Counted from the stretch's first letter, positions 7,376-17,084 are shown. The stretch: 64,000 nucleotides of DNA from Octadecabacter temperatus (GCF_001187845.1 NZ_CP012160.1:3160501-3224500); one strand, 5' to 3'. Numbers and translations are program-made. The notes: generated by a model not told the origin, from the letters alone.

Positions 7376-8764
7376 ATGGCCAATGACTATATCGTAAAAG
7401 ACATTGCACTGGCGGCGTTTGGCCGCAAAGAGCTGGACATTGCTGAAACTGAAATGCCGGGCCTGATGGCTTGTCGCGCTGAATTTGGTAAAAGTAAGCC
7501 ACTGAAGGGTGCACGCATCGTTGGATCGTTGCACATGACCATTCAGACGGCTGTGTTGATTGAAACACTTGTTGAGCTGGGCGCCGATGTACGCTGGGCG
7601 TCATGCAACATCTTTTCCACACAAGATCACGCTGCCGCAGCGATTGCTGAAGGTGGCACGCCGGTGTTTGCGATCAAAGGCCAGTCTTTGGAAGAGCATT
7701 GGGACTACCTCGACAAGTCTTTCATGTTCCCTGAAGGCGCGAACATGATCCTCGATGATGGTGGCGACGCGACATTGTACATCCTCTTGGGTGCACGTGC
7801 AGAAGCTGGTGAAGAGATTATCCCTGTGCCGCAATCCGAAGAGGAAGAAGCGATCAAAAAGCAGATCGCCAAGCGCATGAAAGAAAGCCCTGGCTGGTTC
7901 ACGAAAACGCGTGAAGCGATCCAAGGTGTTTCTGAAGAAACAACTACAGGCGTTCACCGTCTTTACGATCTGCACAAGAACAGCCAACTGCCATTCCCAG
8001 CGATCAACGTGAACGACTCCGTGACCAAGTCGAAGTTCGACAACAAATACGGTTGTAAGGAATCGCTCGTTGACGGCATTCGCCGCGCGACCGATACAAT
8101 GATGGCTGGTAAGGTCGCTGTCGTGATGGGTTACGGCGACGTGGGCAAAGGTTCGGCCGCGTCATTGTCCGGTGCTGGCGCACGTGTAATCGTAACCGAA
8201 GTTGACCCTATCTGCGCGCTTCAGGCTGCAATGGACGGCTTTCAGGTTACCACTCTCGATGAAGTCGTAGGCATGGCTGACATCTTCGTAACGACAACAG
8301 GCAACAAAGACGTCATTCGCATCGAACACATGCGTGCGATGAAAGACATGGCGATTGTTGGCAACATCGGTCACTTCGACAACGAAATCCAAGTCGCTGC
8401 GTTGAAGAACCATAAATGGACGAATATCAAAGAACAGGTCGACATGATCGAGATGCCGAATGGCAACCGCTTGATCTTGTTGTCTGAGGGCCGTTTGTTG
8501 AACCTTGGTAACGCGACAGGACACCCATCCTTCGTGATGTCGGCGTCCTTCACAAACCAAGTTCTGGCGCAGATCGAACTGTTCACAAAGGGGGATGAGT
8601 ATCAGCCTGGCGTTTACATCTTGCCAAAGCACTTGGACGAAAAAGTTGCGCGTCTGCACCTTGATCGTATCGGAGTGAAGCTGTCTTCGCTTGATAAGGA
8701 ACAAGCCGATTACATCGGTGTGTCCGTTGATGGTCCATTCAAGCCAGAGCACTACCGCTACTAA
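7376..8764 (+). CDS. ahcY: S-adenosylhomocysteine hydrolase (adenosylhomocysteinase)
   Basis: AhcY splits S-adenosylhomocysteine to adenosine and homocysteine, removing the inhibitor left by methylations. The 462-residue product has the NAD-binding loop [10 protein letters not shown], the [14 protein letters not shown] substrate region, [10 protein letters not shown], and the conserved C-terminal KPEHYRY. The reading frame extends back to 7244, but the ATG at 7376 is preceded by AAGGAGAG and gives the family N-terminus [20 protein letters not shown] looked for SAH or SAM riboswitch features in the 108-bp upstream gap and could not identify one. Confidence 0.97.
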   Translation: MANDYIVKDIALAAFGRKELDIAETEMPGLMACRAEFGKSKPLKGARIVGSLHMTIQTAVLIETLVELGADVRWASCNIFSTQDHAAAAIAEGGTPVFAIKGQSLEEHWDYLDKSFMFPEGANMILDDGGDATLYILLGARAEAGEEIIPVPQSEEEEAIKKQIAKRMKESPGWFTKTREAIQGVSEETTTGVHRLYDLHKNSQLPFPAINVNDSVTKSKFDNKYGCKESLVDGIRRATDTMMAGKVAVVMGYGDVGKGSAASLSGAGARVIVTEVDPICALQAAMDGFQVTTLDEVVGMADIFVTTTGNKDVIRIEHMRAMKDMAIVGNIGHFDNEIQVAALKNHKWTNIKEQVDMIEMPNGNRLILLSEGRLLNLGNATGHPSFVMSASFTNQVLAQIELFTKGDEYQPGVYILPKHLDEKVARLHLDRIGVKLSSLDKEQADYIGVSVDGPFKPEHYRY

Positions 8765-8784
8765 CTAAGCGAATACAAAAATCG

Positions 8785-8814
8785 AAAACGCCGGCCCGTT
8801 TGGGTCGGCGTTTT
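8785..8814 (+). terminator. Rho-independent terminator of ahcY
   Basis: AAAACGCCGGCCC and GGGTCGGCGTTTT form a strong GC-rich stem around a short loop, ending in TTTT, 20 bp after the ahcY stop. Confidence 0.85.
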
Positions 8815-8869
8815 GCGTTGGAGGTAGCGAAACTTCACATTAGGTTAAACTCAGCAAATGGGGTGACGA

Positions 8870-9652
8870 GTGCAGGTCGACGAACCAGAACACGAAGATC
8901 AACCCGAAAAACCAACGGCCAGAAAATGGCGCTGGGCGATTTTTCGCTCCGTCGGAAGTGCATTATTCACGCTGCTTTTCATCGGGGGAGTAGTTGGTTC
9001 GTTATTGGCTGTACTTCACCCCGATACGCCTCTGCCACCACAGTGGAATCCGACCGTTCCCTTAGCAGTCGCGCACCCTGTTACACCGCTGACTTCATCC
9101 AAGCTGCGGATGGCGCTAAACGACCCTGCCCAATGCCGCTCGGTTCTCGCAGTGGCCGCGCAAATCACTTCGATGGATCCGTTTGAAGCGACAGAGCACT
9201 GCCATATCCGCAACCGAGTTTCGATTTCGACTGTCGGGGATGCACGAATTGACCGAATAGAGACCTCCTGCGCGACAGCGCTTAGGATGGCTATGTGGGA
9301 GCGCCACGGCGTGCAACCAGCTGCACAGGAATACCTTGGAGCCACAGCGACGGTTTTCCGCCAAGTGGGAAGTTACAATTGTCGTCCCATTCGCACAACG
9401 CAGGGTGCAAGCACCCGATGGAGCACACACTCCACTGGCGATGCGATCGACATTACTGGTTTTGATTTTTCGGATGGCCGGCGTATTCGCCTAATTGCAG
9501 ATTGGGACGACGGAACGGAAGAAGGCCAGTTTCTGCGCGCGGTTCGTGATAGCGCCTGTACATGGTTCGCGACGACACTAAGTCCGGATTACAACAGCCT
9601 CCACGCGGATCATTTTCACCTACAGGCAAGGGGCTGGGGGACCTGCCGCTAG
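8870..9652 (+). CDS. Extensin-like family protein with membrane anchor
   Basis: The 260-residue protein has a charged N-terminus rich in Glu and Pro, one membrane segment near residues 25-48 and an extracytoplasmic extensin-like C-terminal domain. Six or more cysteines, the motif STHSTGDAIDITGF (His and Asp as in metal-peptidase-like folds) and the ending LHADHFHLQARGWGTCR are typical of the bacterial extensin-like family, possibly a cell-wall amidase fold. The start must be the GTG at 8870, because the upstream ATG at 8858 runs into TGA two codons later. Confidence 0.85.
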   Translation: MQVDEPEHEDQPEKPTARKWRWAIFRSVGSALFTLLFIGGVVGSLLAVLHPDTPLPPQWNPTVPLAVAHPVTPLTSSKLRMALNDPAQCRSVLAVAAQITSMDPFEATEHCHIRNRVSISTVGDARIDRIETSCATALRMAMWERHGVQPAAQEYLGATATVFRQVGSYNCRPIRTTQGASTRWSTHSTGDAIDITGFDFSDGRRIRLIADWDDGTEEGQFLRAVRDSACTWFATTLSPDYNSLHADHFHLQARGWGTCR

Positions 9653-9758
9653 GTTGGGGGGAAAAGCAAAGCAGAATTTTCCTTTGCTCAAACGGATTCA
9701 GGGACTAACATTCCCGCAGCGCCGTTAGAACAGGCCGAAATTTTGGTGGGAGTATACC

Positions 9759-10100
9759 ATGAGCAAACGTGATGACCTTATTGCGAAATACGCAGATGAC
9801 CTGAAGAACAAGTGTGGCATGACGCCCGATATGGACCTTTTGACAAAGGTAACAATCGGCTGCGGTCCGTCCATTTATAATGCTGATGCGTCAACAGTTG
9901 CAGGCTCACAAGAGTCTGAGCTGGAAACAGTGAAGAAAAATTTCCTCATGAAAAAGCTGGGCCTTGCAGATGGCCCGCAGTTGATGGACGGAATTAACTC
10001 CGCCATCGAGACTTACGGTAAATCCGAGCGCAGCAAGTACCGTGCTGTGATTTACTACATGCTGACAAAGCACTTCGGTAAAGAATCCGTCTACGGCTAA
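9759..10100 (+). CDS. DUF2853 family protein
   Basis: This 113-residue cytoplasmic protein matches the DUF2853 family: MSKRDDLIAKYADDLKNK at the start, CGPSIYN in the middle and YYMLTKHFGKESVY at the end. It has no signal peptide and appears all-helical. It stands alone, with its own GTGGGAG ribosome-binding region and a strong terminator downstream. The function is unknown. Confidence 0.85.
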   Translation: MSKRDDLIAKYADDLKNKCGMTPDMDLLTKVTIGCGPSIYNADASTVAGSQESELETVKKNFLMKKLGLADGPQLMDGINSAIETYGKSERSKYRAVIYYMLTKHFGKESVYG

Positions 10101-10119
10101 AGCAGCTAATATGACTATG

Positions 10120-10150
10120 CAACGCCCACCCATCGCGGTGGGCGTTTGCA
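10120..10150 (+). terminator. Terminator after DUF2853 gene
   Basis: AACGCCCACC (10121-10130) and GGTGGGCGTT (10137-10146) are perfect complements around a 6-base loop, 20 bp after the stop. The T-run is short (TTTG, then ATTTG). Confidence 0.75.
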
Positions 10151-10179
10151 TTTGTAGAAAATCTTAAGGGCTATTTGTT

Positions 10180-10323
10180 TGCGAGACTCGGTCCTTACAA
10201 GCTATCAAACCTTTGCGGCCAGGATGGCCCGGACCAGTTTCAGTGATACGTGTGGTGGCTTTTCGGAGTGCACGTTGGTGAGAGAAAGGGTCTGGGCGGG
10301 GTGCTCGGGCCCTTTCATTTTTT
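10180..10323 (+). ncRNA. Candidate structured small RNA
   Basis: The 228-bp gap between the convergent DUF2853 and DUF1761 genes has no ORF but contains nested complementary arms. GCCCGGACC (10227-10235) pairs with GGTCTGGGC (10289-10297) with one G-U pair, and inside it ACGTG (10248-10252) pairs with CACGT (10271-10275). The 3' end offers an alternative stem, GGGTCT with GGGCCC (10307-10312), followed by TTTCATTTTTT, which looks like an intrinsic terminator. It does not show the conserved SRP RNA core. The family is unrecognised, and the boundaries are estimates. Confidence 0.35.
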
Positions 10324-10328
10324 GGCGC

Positions 10329-10721
10329 TCAAAACATCCCTGTAACTGCACCCATGATCGCACAGCCAACGACTGCGTATCCGCTATCGATAACCGTTAG
10401 TTTGAACGGCCGCATTCCGTAAGCATTGTTAATCATGATCCAAGGGCTAATGAAGAAAAGCCCGATCCCCATTCCAGACAGCAACCCTTTTCCAAAGGTT
10501 TCGATCCCTGACAAAGCGAATGTATGCCGCATCATACCCGCGACAAGAACCATGGCGATTGCCGACAAAATGAACGGAAGCGGTGAATTGCCTTCAGGGC
10601 GACCATCTTCATCGCATTTTATACCGGACGCTTCGGTCCACGGTTTAGCTAACGTCATGTACCAGAGCGCACCAAATACGTAGCCCGCTGCCGCCGCGGC
10701 TAAAACTGATAGAAACCCCAT
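10329..10721 (-). CDS. DUF1761 family membrane protein
   Basis: The 130-residue protein has four predicted membrane helices, starting with an Ala-rich first helix and the motif GALWYMTLAKPW, typical of DUF1761. No catalytic residues are evident. It converges with the candidate RNA at 10180-10323 and follows the EVE/YciI/gpsA/tsaD group on the same strand with a 58-bp gap. The function is unknown. Confidence 0.82.
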   Translation of the reverse strand: MGFLSVLAAAAAGYVFGALWYMTLAKPWTEASGIKCDEDGRPEGNSPLPFILSAIAMVLVAGMMRHTFALSGIETFGKGLLSGMGIGLFFISPWIMINNAYGMRPFKLTVIDSGYAVVGCAIMGAVTGMF

Positions 10722-10779
10722 TTCACGTTCCTCACTTTAGACTGATCCGCTCTAGTTTGCGGGTCTTGGGTCCACAATG

Positions 10780-11199
10780 TTAAGGTTTTGTTCGGCCTAG
10801 TGCGCAAATTGCAAACCATTCGGCCTCAGTAACAGGCTGAACCGACAGGCGGGAATTCCGCACTAGAATCATGTCGTGCAGTAGACTATCGGCCTTGATC
10901 TGCTCAAGTGTAACGGGTGTTTCGAACGGACGAACGGCTTTGATATCCACGCATTCCCAACGATCGTCATCTGTTGTGCTGTCCTGATGCGCGGCTGCGC
11001 AGACCTCAACAATCCCGACGACGGATTTCTCTTTTTGGGAGTGATAGAAAAACCCACGGTCGCCTACAGTCATTTCGCGCATGAAATTGCGCGCTTGATA
11101 GTTGCGCACGCCATCCCATTCTTCACCGATATCGCCCTTGGCAACCTGGTTGTCCCAGCTCCACGTCGAGGGTTCGGATTTGAACAGCCAATAACGCAT
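10780..11199 (-). CDS. EVE-domain protein
   Basis: The 139-residue protein is a single EVE domain, a PUA-like fold that binds modified bases or RNA. The start MRYWLFKSEPSTWSWDNQ and the motifs WDGVRNYQARNFMREM and GDRGFFYHS are diagnostic. I chose the ATG at 11199, which overlaps the YciI stop codon (TGATG), over the longer frame to 11220. It is the last gene of the tsaD-gpsA-yciI-EVE run, a common alphaproteobacterial order. Confidence 0.93.
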   Translation of the reverse strand: MRYWLFKSEPSTWSWDNQVAKGDIGEEWDGVRNYQARNFMREMTVGDRGFFYHSQKEKSVVGIVEVCAAAHQDSTTDDDRWECVDIKAVRPFETPVTLEQIKADSLLHDMILVRNSRLSVQPVTEAEWFAICALGRTKP

Positions 11200-11471
11200 C
11201 AACCGACGACCTTTTTCCACTCTTCGATCCGCACCTTCTCAAAAAGATCGGCTTTGGCATAGGGATCGTTTTTGGCCCAATTATGCGCATCGGTGAGGCT
11301 GTCGACGTTCATGATGATCATCGAACCGCACATCGTACCGTCAGCATCTAGAAACGGGCCGGCCATTTCTACAACACCCGTTTCTTCGATGTATGCGAGG
11401 TGGGCGTCGCGATTGTCTAAGCGAATTTGAAGGGCGCCGGGTTTGTCACGAGTGATGAGAGCAACGCGCAT
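11199..11471 (-). CDS. YciI-like protein
   Basis: This 90-residue protein belongs to the YciI/YCII family, a ferredoxin-like fold with a conserved His-Asp pair whose function is poorly defined. The family is seen from MRVALITRDKPGALQIRLDNR, the AHLAYIEE stretch and ADGTMCGSMIIMNVDS. It is separated from gpsA by 2 bp and overlaps the EVE gene, so the four genes are likely one transcript. Confidence 0.9.
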   Translation of the reverse strand: MRVALITRDKPGALQIRLDNRDAHLAYIEETGVVEMAGPFLDADGTMCGSMIIMNVDSLTDAHNWAKNDPYAKADLFEKVRIEEWKKVVG

Positions 11472-11473
11472 AG

Positions 11474-12436
11474 TTATTCCTTTCTAAGTGGCCGCGCCAG
11501 AAGCGTCGCGAGTGCTGTTTCTGGATCAATTTTCCCAGAAGCCAGATCGGCGACAACGCGGCAAATTGGTAGGTCTAAGTCATGTTTTTGCGCAAGGTTA
11601 GAAACCGAAACGGCCGTCGCCGCACCCTCAACCGTGGTGGCGGTGTCAAAGTCCTGCGCGGATCCGATTGATAAGCCGAAACGATAGTTACGAGACCCAT
11701 CAGATGTACACGTTAACGCAAGATCACCGAAACCGGAAAGTCCTGTAAGCGTTTCTGGATCAGCCCCTAGTGCCGTTCCTATTCGCCGCATTTCAGCAAA
11801 GCCACGCGTAATAACGGCAGCGCGCGCACTTTCGCCAAAACCAGCACCCATGCAAACGCCACAGGCAATTGCGATCACATTTTTCAAGGCTCCGCCAAGC
11901 TCAGCGCCAATAACGTCTTGGCTAAGGTACAGGCGTAACGTTGGTGTAGATAGGCAGGCCTGAAGATACGCACCTTCATCTACGTCGTTGCAGGCCAAGG
12001 TTAATGCAGTTGGCAGATGGTTTGCGATATCTGCAGCAAAGCTTGGCCCTGTTAGCATTGCACAGATTGCAGAAGGAACATGGGCTTCAATTTGGGCGAC
12101 TGGCCCGCGCAATGTCGATTGGTCGATACCTTTGCAACACGCCACAAGACGCTTATCCGCAAAATGGTCCGCGTTCACTTTCAGCCATTCTCCGAGCTTT
12201 TGTGCCGGAATTGCAAGAAGTATGGTGTCGGCGTCAATGAGGGCGGCAAGATTAGACGTCACATTGATGTTTTCAGGAAGAGGATGACCCGGGAGCCGCT
12301 GGACGTTTTCACGTGCCTTTGAAATCTCTGCGGCGGCATCCGCATCGCGTGCCCACAACGTAACAGGGCCGTTCGCAGCCAAGGAAATGGCAAGGCCCGT
12401 TCCAAATGCACCCGCTCCAGCGACAGCTAGTTTCAT
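11474..12436 (-). CDS. gpsA: NAD(P)H-dependent glycerol-3-phosphate dehydrogenase GpsA
   Basis: GpsA reduces dihydroxyacetone phosphate to sn-glycerol 3-phosphate for phospholipid synthesis. The 320-residue product has the Rossmann loop [10 protein letters not shown] at the N-terminus, the catalytic lysine in [11 protein letters not shown] and the C-terminal [19 protein letters not shown] motif. The ATG at 12436 overlaps the tsaD stop (ATGA) and yields the family start [12 protein letters not shown], so I prefer it to the longer open frame. The opposing membrane enzyme glpD is also in the window. Confidence 0.96.
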   Translation of the reverse strand: MKLAVAGAGAFGTGLAISLAANGPVTLWARDADAAAEISKARENVQRLPGHPLPENINVTSNLAALIDADTILLAIPAQKLGEWLKVNADHFADKRLVACCKGIDQSTLRGPVAQIEAHVPSAICAMLTGPSFAADIANHLPTALTLACNDVDEGAYLQACLSTPTLRLYLSQDVIGAELGGALKNVIAIACGVCMGAGFGESARAAVITRGFAEMRRIGTALGADPETLTGLSGFGDLALTCTSDGSRNYRFGLSIGSAQDFDTATTVEGAATAVSVSNLAQKHDLDLPICRVVADLASGKIDPETALATLLARPLRKE

Positions 12437-13527
12437 GACTTTGCGCCCTTCTTTCCGCTGCCGGTTAGGGAAGCGCTTTTCTGATCTAGCGGCCAACGCG
12501 GACGCGCTGAAAGTGTGAGGTCATCAATCATGCCATCAGTAAACCGGAGCATTCCAGCATAAGCTATCATCGCGGCATTGTCCGTGCAAAGCGCAAGAGG
12601 TGGTGCCACAAAAAAGGTCTCTGTTTCAGCGCAAAGCTGCTTCAGGGCGTGGCGAATCGGCCCGTTTGCTGCAACACCACCCGCCACTGCGAGCGTTTTT
12701 ACTGAAGGCGCGATTGCCCGCGCAGCTGCAAGGGCCCTGCGCGACTTCGCAACAAGAACGTCCGTTACAGCGGCTTGAAAACCAGCACAAAGGTCGGCGC
12801 GCGCTTGCGTTGGAAGGCCGCCATGCTTTGAGATCACATCGTCACGAGCACGCAACACTGCGGTCTTCAAGCCAGAGAACGACATGTTGCAGTCATCGCG
12901 ATTGAGAAGCGGACGCGGCAACGAAAACACCTTAGAATCGCCTTGCAACGAAGCGGCCTCTACAGACGGACCGCCAGGTTGAGGTAACCCTAGAATACGC
13001 GCGGTTTTATCGAAAGCTTCGCCGGGCGCGTCATCAATGGTTCCGCCAAGGCGCGTATATGTATCGTGTCCTTCGACAAGCAGGAATTGGCAATGCCCGC
13101 CGGAGACAAGCAACATCAGGTAGGGAAATTCGATCTCATTTGTAAGCTGCGGTGTTAGCGCATGCCCAGCGAGGTGGTTTACACCGATAAGCGGCACACC
13201 CGAAGCAGCGCTTAATCCCTTCGCACACATGACACCGGAAAGGACGCCACCAATAAGACCGGGCCCTGCCGTAACGGCGATTGCATCGATTTCCGTTATG
13301 TTTTTTGTGGCAGTTGCGAGGGCTTGCTCGACAACATGATCAATCTTCTCTGCATGAGCTCGTGCTGCAATTTCAGGGACTACACCACCGTAACTCGCGT
13401 GAATCTCAGTTTGCCCAAACACAACGTTAGACAGGATGCTTGCTTTGCCGGCGACACCATGGACAACAGCCGCGGCGGTGTCGTCGCAACTACTTTCAAT
13501 CCCGAGAATAGTTAAAGATGCTGACAT
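12433..13527 (-). CDS. tsaD: tRNA threonylcarbamoyltransferase TsaD
   Basis: TsaD transfers the threonylcarbamoyl group to A37 of tRNA, together with TsaB and TsaE. The 364-residue protein has the ASKHA start [15 protein letters not shown], the metal-binding region [12 protein letters not shown] and VNHLAGHAL, and the glycine-rich [14 protein letters not shown] and SGLKTAVLR motifs. I chose the ATG at 13527 ([13 protein letters not shown]); the frame is open to 13608. It is divergent from hemD with about 84 bp between starts. Confidence 0.96.
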   Translation of the reverse strand: MSASLTILGIESSCDDTAAAVVHGVAGKASILSNVVFGQTEIHASYGGVVPEIAARAHAEKIDHVVEQALATATKNITEIDAIAVTAGPGLIGGVLSGVMCAKGLSAASGVPLIGVNHLAGHALTPQLTNEIEFPYLMLLVSGGHCQFLLVEGHDTYTRLGGTIDDAPGEAFDKTARILGLPQPGGPSVEAASLQGDSKVFSLPRPLLNRDDCNMSFSGLKTAVLRARDDVISKHGGLPTQARADLCAGFQAAVTDVLVAKSRRALAAARAIAPSVKTLAVAGGVAANGPIRHALKQLCAETETFFVAPPLALCTDNAAMIAYAGMLRFTDGMIDDLTLSARPRWPLDQKSASLTGSGKKGAKS

Positions 13528-13611
13528 AATGCCGCGCTCGCCTGCTTGCGTCTGGTGTGTTCGCAGGTAACACTTGCGCGCAATCGCTACAATGGTCCGG
13601 GGGTCCAAGCT

Positions 13612-14301
13612 GTGCCGACCTTTGAAGATCCTACAATCCTGATAACAAGACCTGCCGCCGATGCTGAACGGTTTTTACAGATGTTGCGAGCGGATTCTGG
13701 ACCATTTGACGCCATCAAGTGTCCTGCGTTTAGTTTCGAAGAGATTCCCACAAAACAATCGGACTTTGATGCCGCCGTCTTTACATCAAAAGCAGGTGTC
13801 TTATTTGCCCCAGAAGGGCAAGGGCGGGTGGCCTATTGTGTTGGTGACGCGACTGCGCAACTGGCGAACGTTGCGGGCTATGCGCCATTGAGTGCGAATG
13901 GATCTGCAGAGGACTTGGTCGAACTGATTCTGAGGAAGTCTCCCACAGTTTCACTACAACATATTCGGGGGGAAAATTCGACCGGTAACGTCACAGAACG
14001 TCTCATTGCACAGGGAATTCGCTGCACGGAGGCGATCGCCTATCGTAAAGTTCCACAAACACCTTCGGAAAGTATCAAAAAGGATTTGAGCAGCGCTTCG
14101 AAACTGATCCTTCCCCTGTTTTCCGCGGAAACAGTGTCGATTCTCGCAAGTTGGGCACTACAATTAGATGGCTGTACGGTCGTCGCAATAAGCGGTGCTG
14201 TTGCTAAGTCCGCCGAAACTTTATTGCCAAAGAAAGTGGTGGTTTCAGAACGGCCAGATATGCGCGGGATGGCCGCAGCAACAGCGCGTTTGATTGCTTG
14301 A
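13612..14301 (+). CDS. hemD: Uroporphyrinogen-III synthase
   Basis: HemD closes hydroxymethylbilane to uroporphyrinogen III, the branch point for heme and cobalamin. The family is poorly conserved; the call rests on [17 protein letters not shown] at the N-terminus, [18 protein letters not shown] in the middle, a conserved YRKVPQTP region and the ending ATARLI. Its position before Mic60 and hemY supports it. A GTG at 13612 gives the usual short N-terminus, with GGGGG about 9 bases upstream. The frame is open from a TTG at 13546, so the start is uncertain. Confidence 0.85.
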   Translation: MPTFEDPTILITRPAADAERFLQMLRADSGPFDAIKCPAFSFEEIPTKQSDFDAAVFTSKAGVLFAPEGQGRVAYCVGDATAQLANVAGYAPLSANGSAEDLVELILRKSPTVSLQHIRGENSTGNVTERLIAQGIRCTEAIAYRKVPQTPSESIKKDLSSASKLILPLFSAETVSILASWALQLDGCTVVAISGAVAKSAETLLPKKVVVSERPDMRGMAAATARLIA

Positions 14302-14372
14302 GGGTCATTCGGACGCACGCTAGAGTAATCCTCGGGGCGATCGTGCCCTCGTCGAAGTGAGTAGGGGCAAAC

Positions 14373-15605
14373 GTGGCCAAGTCTTCCAAAGGTTCATCCA
14401 AGAAATCCAAGATCGACAAGTCGGTTGAAGACGTTGTTGAGGTCGTTGATACGGGGTTAGAGCCAACGGACAACGAGACCGCCCAATCTAATGACATTCC
14501 TGACGATGAGGATGGTTTGGGTTTTGAGGCGGAAGTTTCCAAAGACGAGTTCGAGATGGAAGTCGTTAACGATGAAGTCATCAATGAACCCACACCTGAC
14601 TTAGCAGACGAAGCGATTGTCGCTGAAACTGTTGTACCCAATGAAAGCTCCAAGTCGGGAGGTTTCTTTCCGTTGCTTCTTGGCGGGGTCGCTGCAGGCG
14701 CGATTGGATATGGCATCGCGACCTTCTATCCGCTGAACGCTGGATCGGCTGAGCTTGAAGCACAGTTTGCAGCGCAATCCGAAAAGATTGCAGCAATTGA
14801 AGCACAATTGGCTGAGGCGCCGGAATTGGATGTTTCGGCGATCGAGACACAGATTTCTGAATCAGCTGCGCAAACAACTGGGCAGATTGAAAACGTTGCG
14901 GCCTCACTCGAAGATCAGTTGTCCGCGCTCGATGTTCGCATTTCAGATATTGAGAAAGCACCGAATTCGGACGGCACATTATCCGAAACAGCCATAGCTG
15001 CTTATCAACAAGAACTAGAAGAGCTACGTGCAGAACTGACCACGCAACAAGAAGCGGTAATGACCGCGGCGGCGCAAACGGAAGCCGAACTAGCTGCTGC
15101 GCGCGAAGAAGCGCTAGCAACGGCGCAGGCCGCTACATCTCGTGCTGTTTTAAACCGCGTTTCGGAAGCCGTTGATACAGGCGTTCCATTTGCTGATTCA
15201 TTGGCGGAACTTGAGGGCGTTGATTTACCAATTGCCCTAACCAATGCCGCTGATGCCGGTGTGGCAACAATCGCAGAATTGGCGGATGCGTTTCCGGCTG
15301 CAGCACGGGCTGCGCTAGCAACCGCACGCGCCGAAGGTGTTTCCGATGATGCTGGTGGCATTGGTGGGTTCCTGAGAAACCAATTCGATGTGCGATCAAC
15401 TGCACCGCAAGAGGGCCCTGGCCCGGATGCGGTTTTGTCGCGTGCCGAAGCTGCGATCAAAGAAGGCCGCGTGTCAGACTCCCTGGCTGAAATCGAAGCG
15501 TTGCCCGAAGTGGTGCGCGCAGAAATGACCGACTGGACCGCGCTCGCTACAGAACGTGCGAACGTACTCGATGCTATTTCGACCCTTTCCGAAACCTATA
15601 ATTAG
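14373..15605 (+). CDS. Mic60/mitofilin-like inner membrane protein
   Basis: The 410-residue protein has an acidic, disordered N-terminal cytoplasmic region (about 1-95), one membrane helix (about 98-118, FFPLLLGGVAAGAIGYG), a long coiled coil (about 125-250) and a C-terminal helical domain. This is the layout of alphaproteobacterial Mic60 (COG4223), the ancestor of the mitochondrial cristae-junction protein, and the location between hemD and hemY is the known context of that gene. The start is a GTG with GTAGGGGCAAAC just upstream. Confidence 0.88.
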   Translation: MAKSSKGSSKKSKIDKSVEDVVEVVDTGLEPTDNETAQSNDIPDDEDGLGFEAEVSKDEFEMEVVNDEVINEPTPDLADEAIVAETVVPNESSKSGGFFPLLLGGVAAGAIGYGIATFYPLNAGSAELEAQFAAQSEKIAAIEAQLAEAPELDVSAIETQISESAAQTTGQIENVAASLEDQLSALDVRISDIEKAPNSDGTLSETAIAAYQQELEELRAELTTQQEAVMTAAAQTEAELAAAREEALATAQAATSRAVLNRVSEAVDTGVPFADSLAELEGVDLPIALTNAADAGVATIAELADAFPAAARAALATARAEGVSDDAGGIGGFLRNQFDVRSTAPQEGPGPDAVLSRAEAAIKEGRVSDSLAEIEALPEVVRAEMTDWTALATERANVLDAISTLSETYN

Positions 15606-15623
15606 AACTGAGGCGATTCCCTG

Positions 15624-17084
15624 ATGATCTTGTCCCTATTAAAGATTTTGGCCTTTGTTGCCGTTATTATGGCTGCCACGTTTGGCGCCACCTTGTTGTT
15701 GGATATGGACGGCAGCGCCACGATTGATATCGGTGGTAAAGCGGCCTCGTTCTCGGTTATCGAAATGGTGGTTGGGTTGATCATTCTGGTGGCCCTTGTT
15801 TGGCTTACATTCAAATTGATCGGTTTGGCGGTTGCAGCGTTCAAGTTTCTCAATGGCGATGAAACTGCGATCTCGCGTTACTTTTCACGTAACCGCGAAC
15901 GCAAGGGTTTCGAAGCGCTGTCCGAGGGCATGATGGCGCTTGCGTCTGGTGAAGGTCGTTTGGCGATGGCCAAGGCGAACCGCGCAGAAAAATTCTTGGA
16001 ACGCCCAGAGCTGACCAACCTACTGACAGCCCAAGCCGCAGAGCTTGCAGGTGACCGTAAGACTGCCGAACAAACATACCGTAAGCTTCTAGAAGACGAC
16101 AAAACACGCTTCGTCGGTGTGCGTGGAATCATGAAGCAAAAGCTGGAAGAGGGCGATACCGATACTGCATTGTTGCTTGCGGAAAAGGCGTTTGCCATCA
16201 AGCCAAAGCATGTCGAAACGCAGGATACTTTGTTGCGCTTGCAGGCGGAAAGTTCCGACTGGAAAGGTGCGCGTGCAACGTTGTCCGCGAAGCTCAAGAC
16301 TGGCCAGTTGCCGCGCAATGTGCATAAGCGTCGCGACGCTGTGCTTGCACTGTCCGAAGCAAAGGGTGTGTTTGAAGATGGCCAAACCGCCGAAGCGCAG
16401 GATGCTGCGATTGAAGCCAACAGAATGTCACCAGATTTGATTCCTGCTGCAGTGATGGCGGCGGAAACATATATCGAAAAGAACAACGCACGCGCCGCAG
16501 CCCGTGTTCTTAAGAAAGCGTGGGATGTTTCCCCTCACCCTGATCTCGCAGCTACCTTCGCGGCGATCGCACCAGATGAGACTCCTACAGCAAGGCTTAA
16601 GCGTTTCCGTGCGCTGACCAAGTTACAGTCGAGCAGCCCGGAAACAAAAATGCTGTTGGCGGAATTGAATATTGCCGCAGAGGACTTTCCTGAGGCGCGC
16701 CGCGCGATCACGGAGCTTGTCGCAGAAACACCTACATCTCGTAATCTGACGATCATGGCTGCGATTGAACGTGGCGAAGGATCAGATGATGCGGTGGTGC
16801 GAGGATGGCTTACCAAAGCCCTTACAGCGGCTCGTGGCCCGCAATGGATTTGTGACAACTGTCAGCACATCCATCCAGCTTGGGCCCCCGTTTGTTCGAA
16901 TTGTTCAGGGTTTGACACGTTGTCATGGCGTGAGCCACCAAAAGGCGAAGTTGCGATGCCTTCAGGCGTTGAAATGCTGCCGCTAATTGTTGGACAAATT
17001 TCGGCTCCAGTCGCCAACTCTGAGGACGAAATCGTCGAGGCGGAGATCTTTGAAGACACGTCTGACGCGCAAGAAGAGACATAA
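15624..17084 (+). CDS. hemY: HemY-type TPR membrane protein of heme biosynthesis locus
   Basis: The 486-residue protein has two N-terminal membrane helices (about 4-24 and 42-66) and then a TPR-like helical domain, as in HemY proteins encoded with hemD. The C-terminal region has paired cysteines, CDNC (near residue 413) and CSNC (near 430), that look like a small metal-binding knuckle, as in the LapB rubredoxin-like domain. It is 18 bp after Mic60 and likely in the same operon. The exact role in heme synthesis is unsettled for this family. Confidence 0.9.
   Translation: MILSLLKILAFVAVIMAATFGATLLLDMDGSATIDIGGKAASFSVIEMVVGLIILVALVWLTFKLIGLAVAAFKFLNGDETAISRYFSRNRERKGFEALSEGMMALASGEGRLAMAKANRAEKFLERPELTNLLTAQAAELAGDRKTAEQTYRKLLEDDKTRFVGVRGIMKQKLEEGDTDTALLLAEKAFAIKPKHVETQDTLLRLQAESSDWKGARATLSAKLKTGQLPRNVHKRRDAVLALSEAKGVFEDGQTAEAQDAAIEANRMSPDLIPAAVMAAETYIEKNNARAAARVLKKAWDVSPHPDLAATFAAIAPDETPTARLKRFRALTKLQSSSPETKMLLAELNIAAEDFPEARRAITELVAETPTSRNLTIMAAIERGEGSDDAVVRGWLTKALTAARGPQWICDNCQHIHPAWAPVCSNCSGFDTLSWREPPKGEVAMPSGVEMLPLIVGQISAPVANSEDEIVEAEIFEDTSDAQEET

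Noticed and set aside
9665..9688. AGCAAAG/CTTTGCT inverted repeat after the extensin-like gene as a terminator
   Set aside because: The stem is short, with a 10-base loop and no T-run, so it is not listed as a feature.
10200..10310. SRP (4.5S) RNA gene in the gap after the DUF2853 gene
   Set aside because: The conserved apical SRP core (GGAAGGAAGCAGCC type) is absent, so I list only an unclassified candidate RNA.
14204..14716. Leftward 170-codon Ser/Thr-rich frame
   Set aside because: It is antisense to the Mic60 gene and hemD end; its low-complexity composition mirrors the acidic Mic60 linker.
15005..15460. Leftward Ala/Ser-rich 151-codon frame
   Set aside because: It is a shadow of the Mic60 coiled coil with no ribosome-binding site or recognisable domain.
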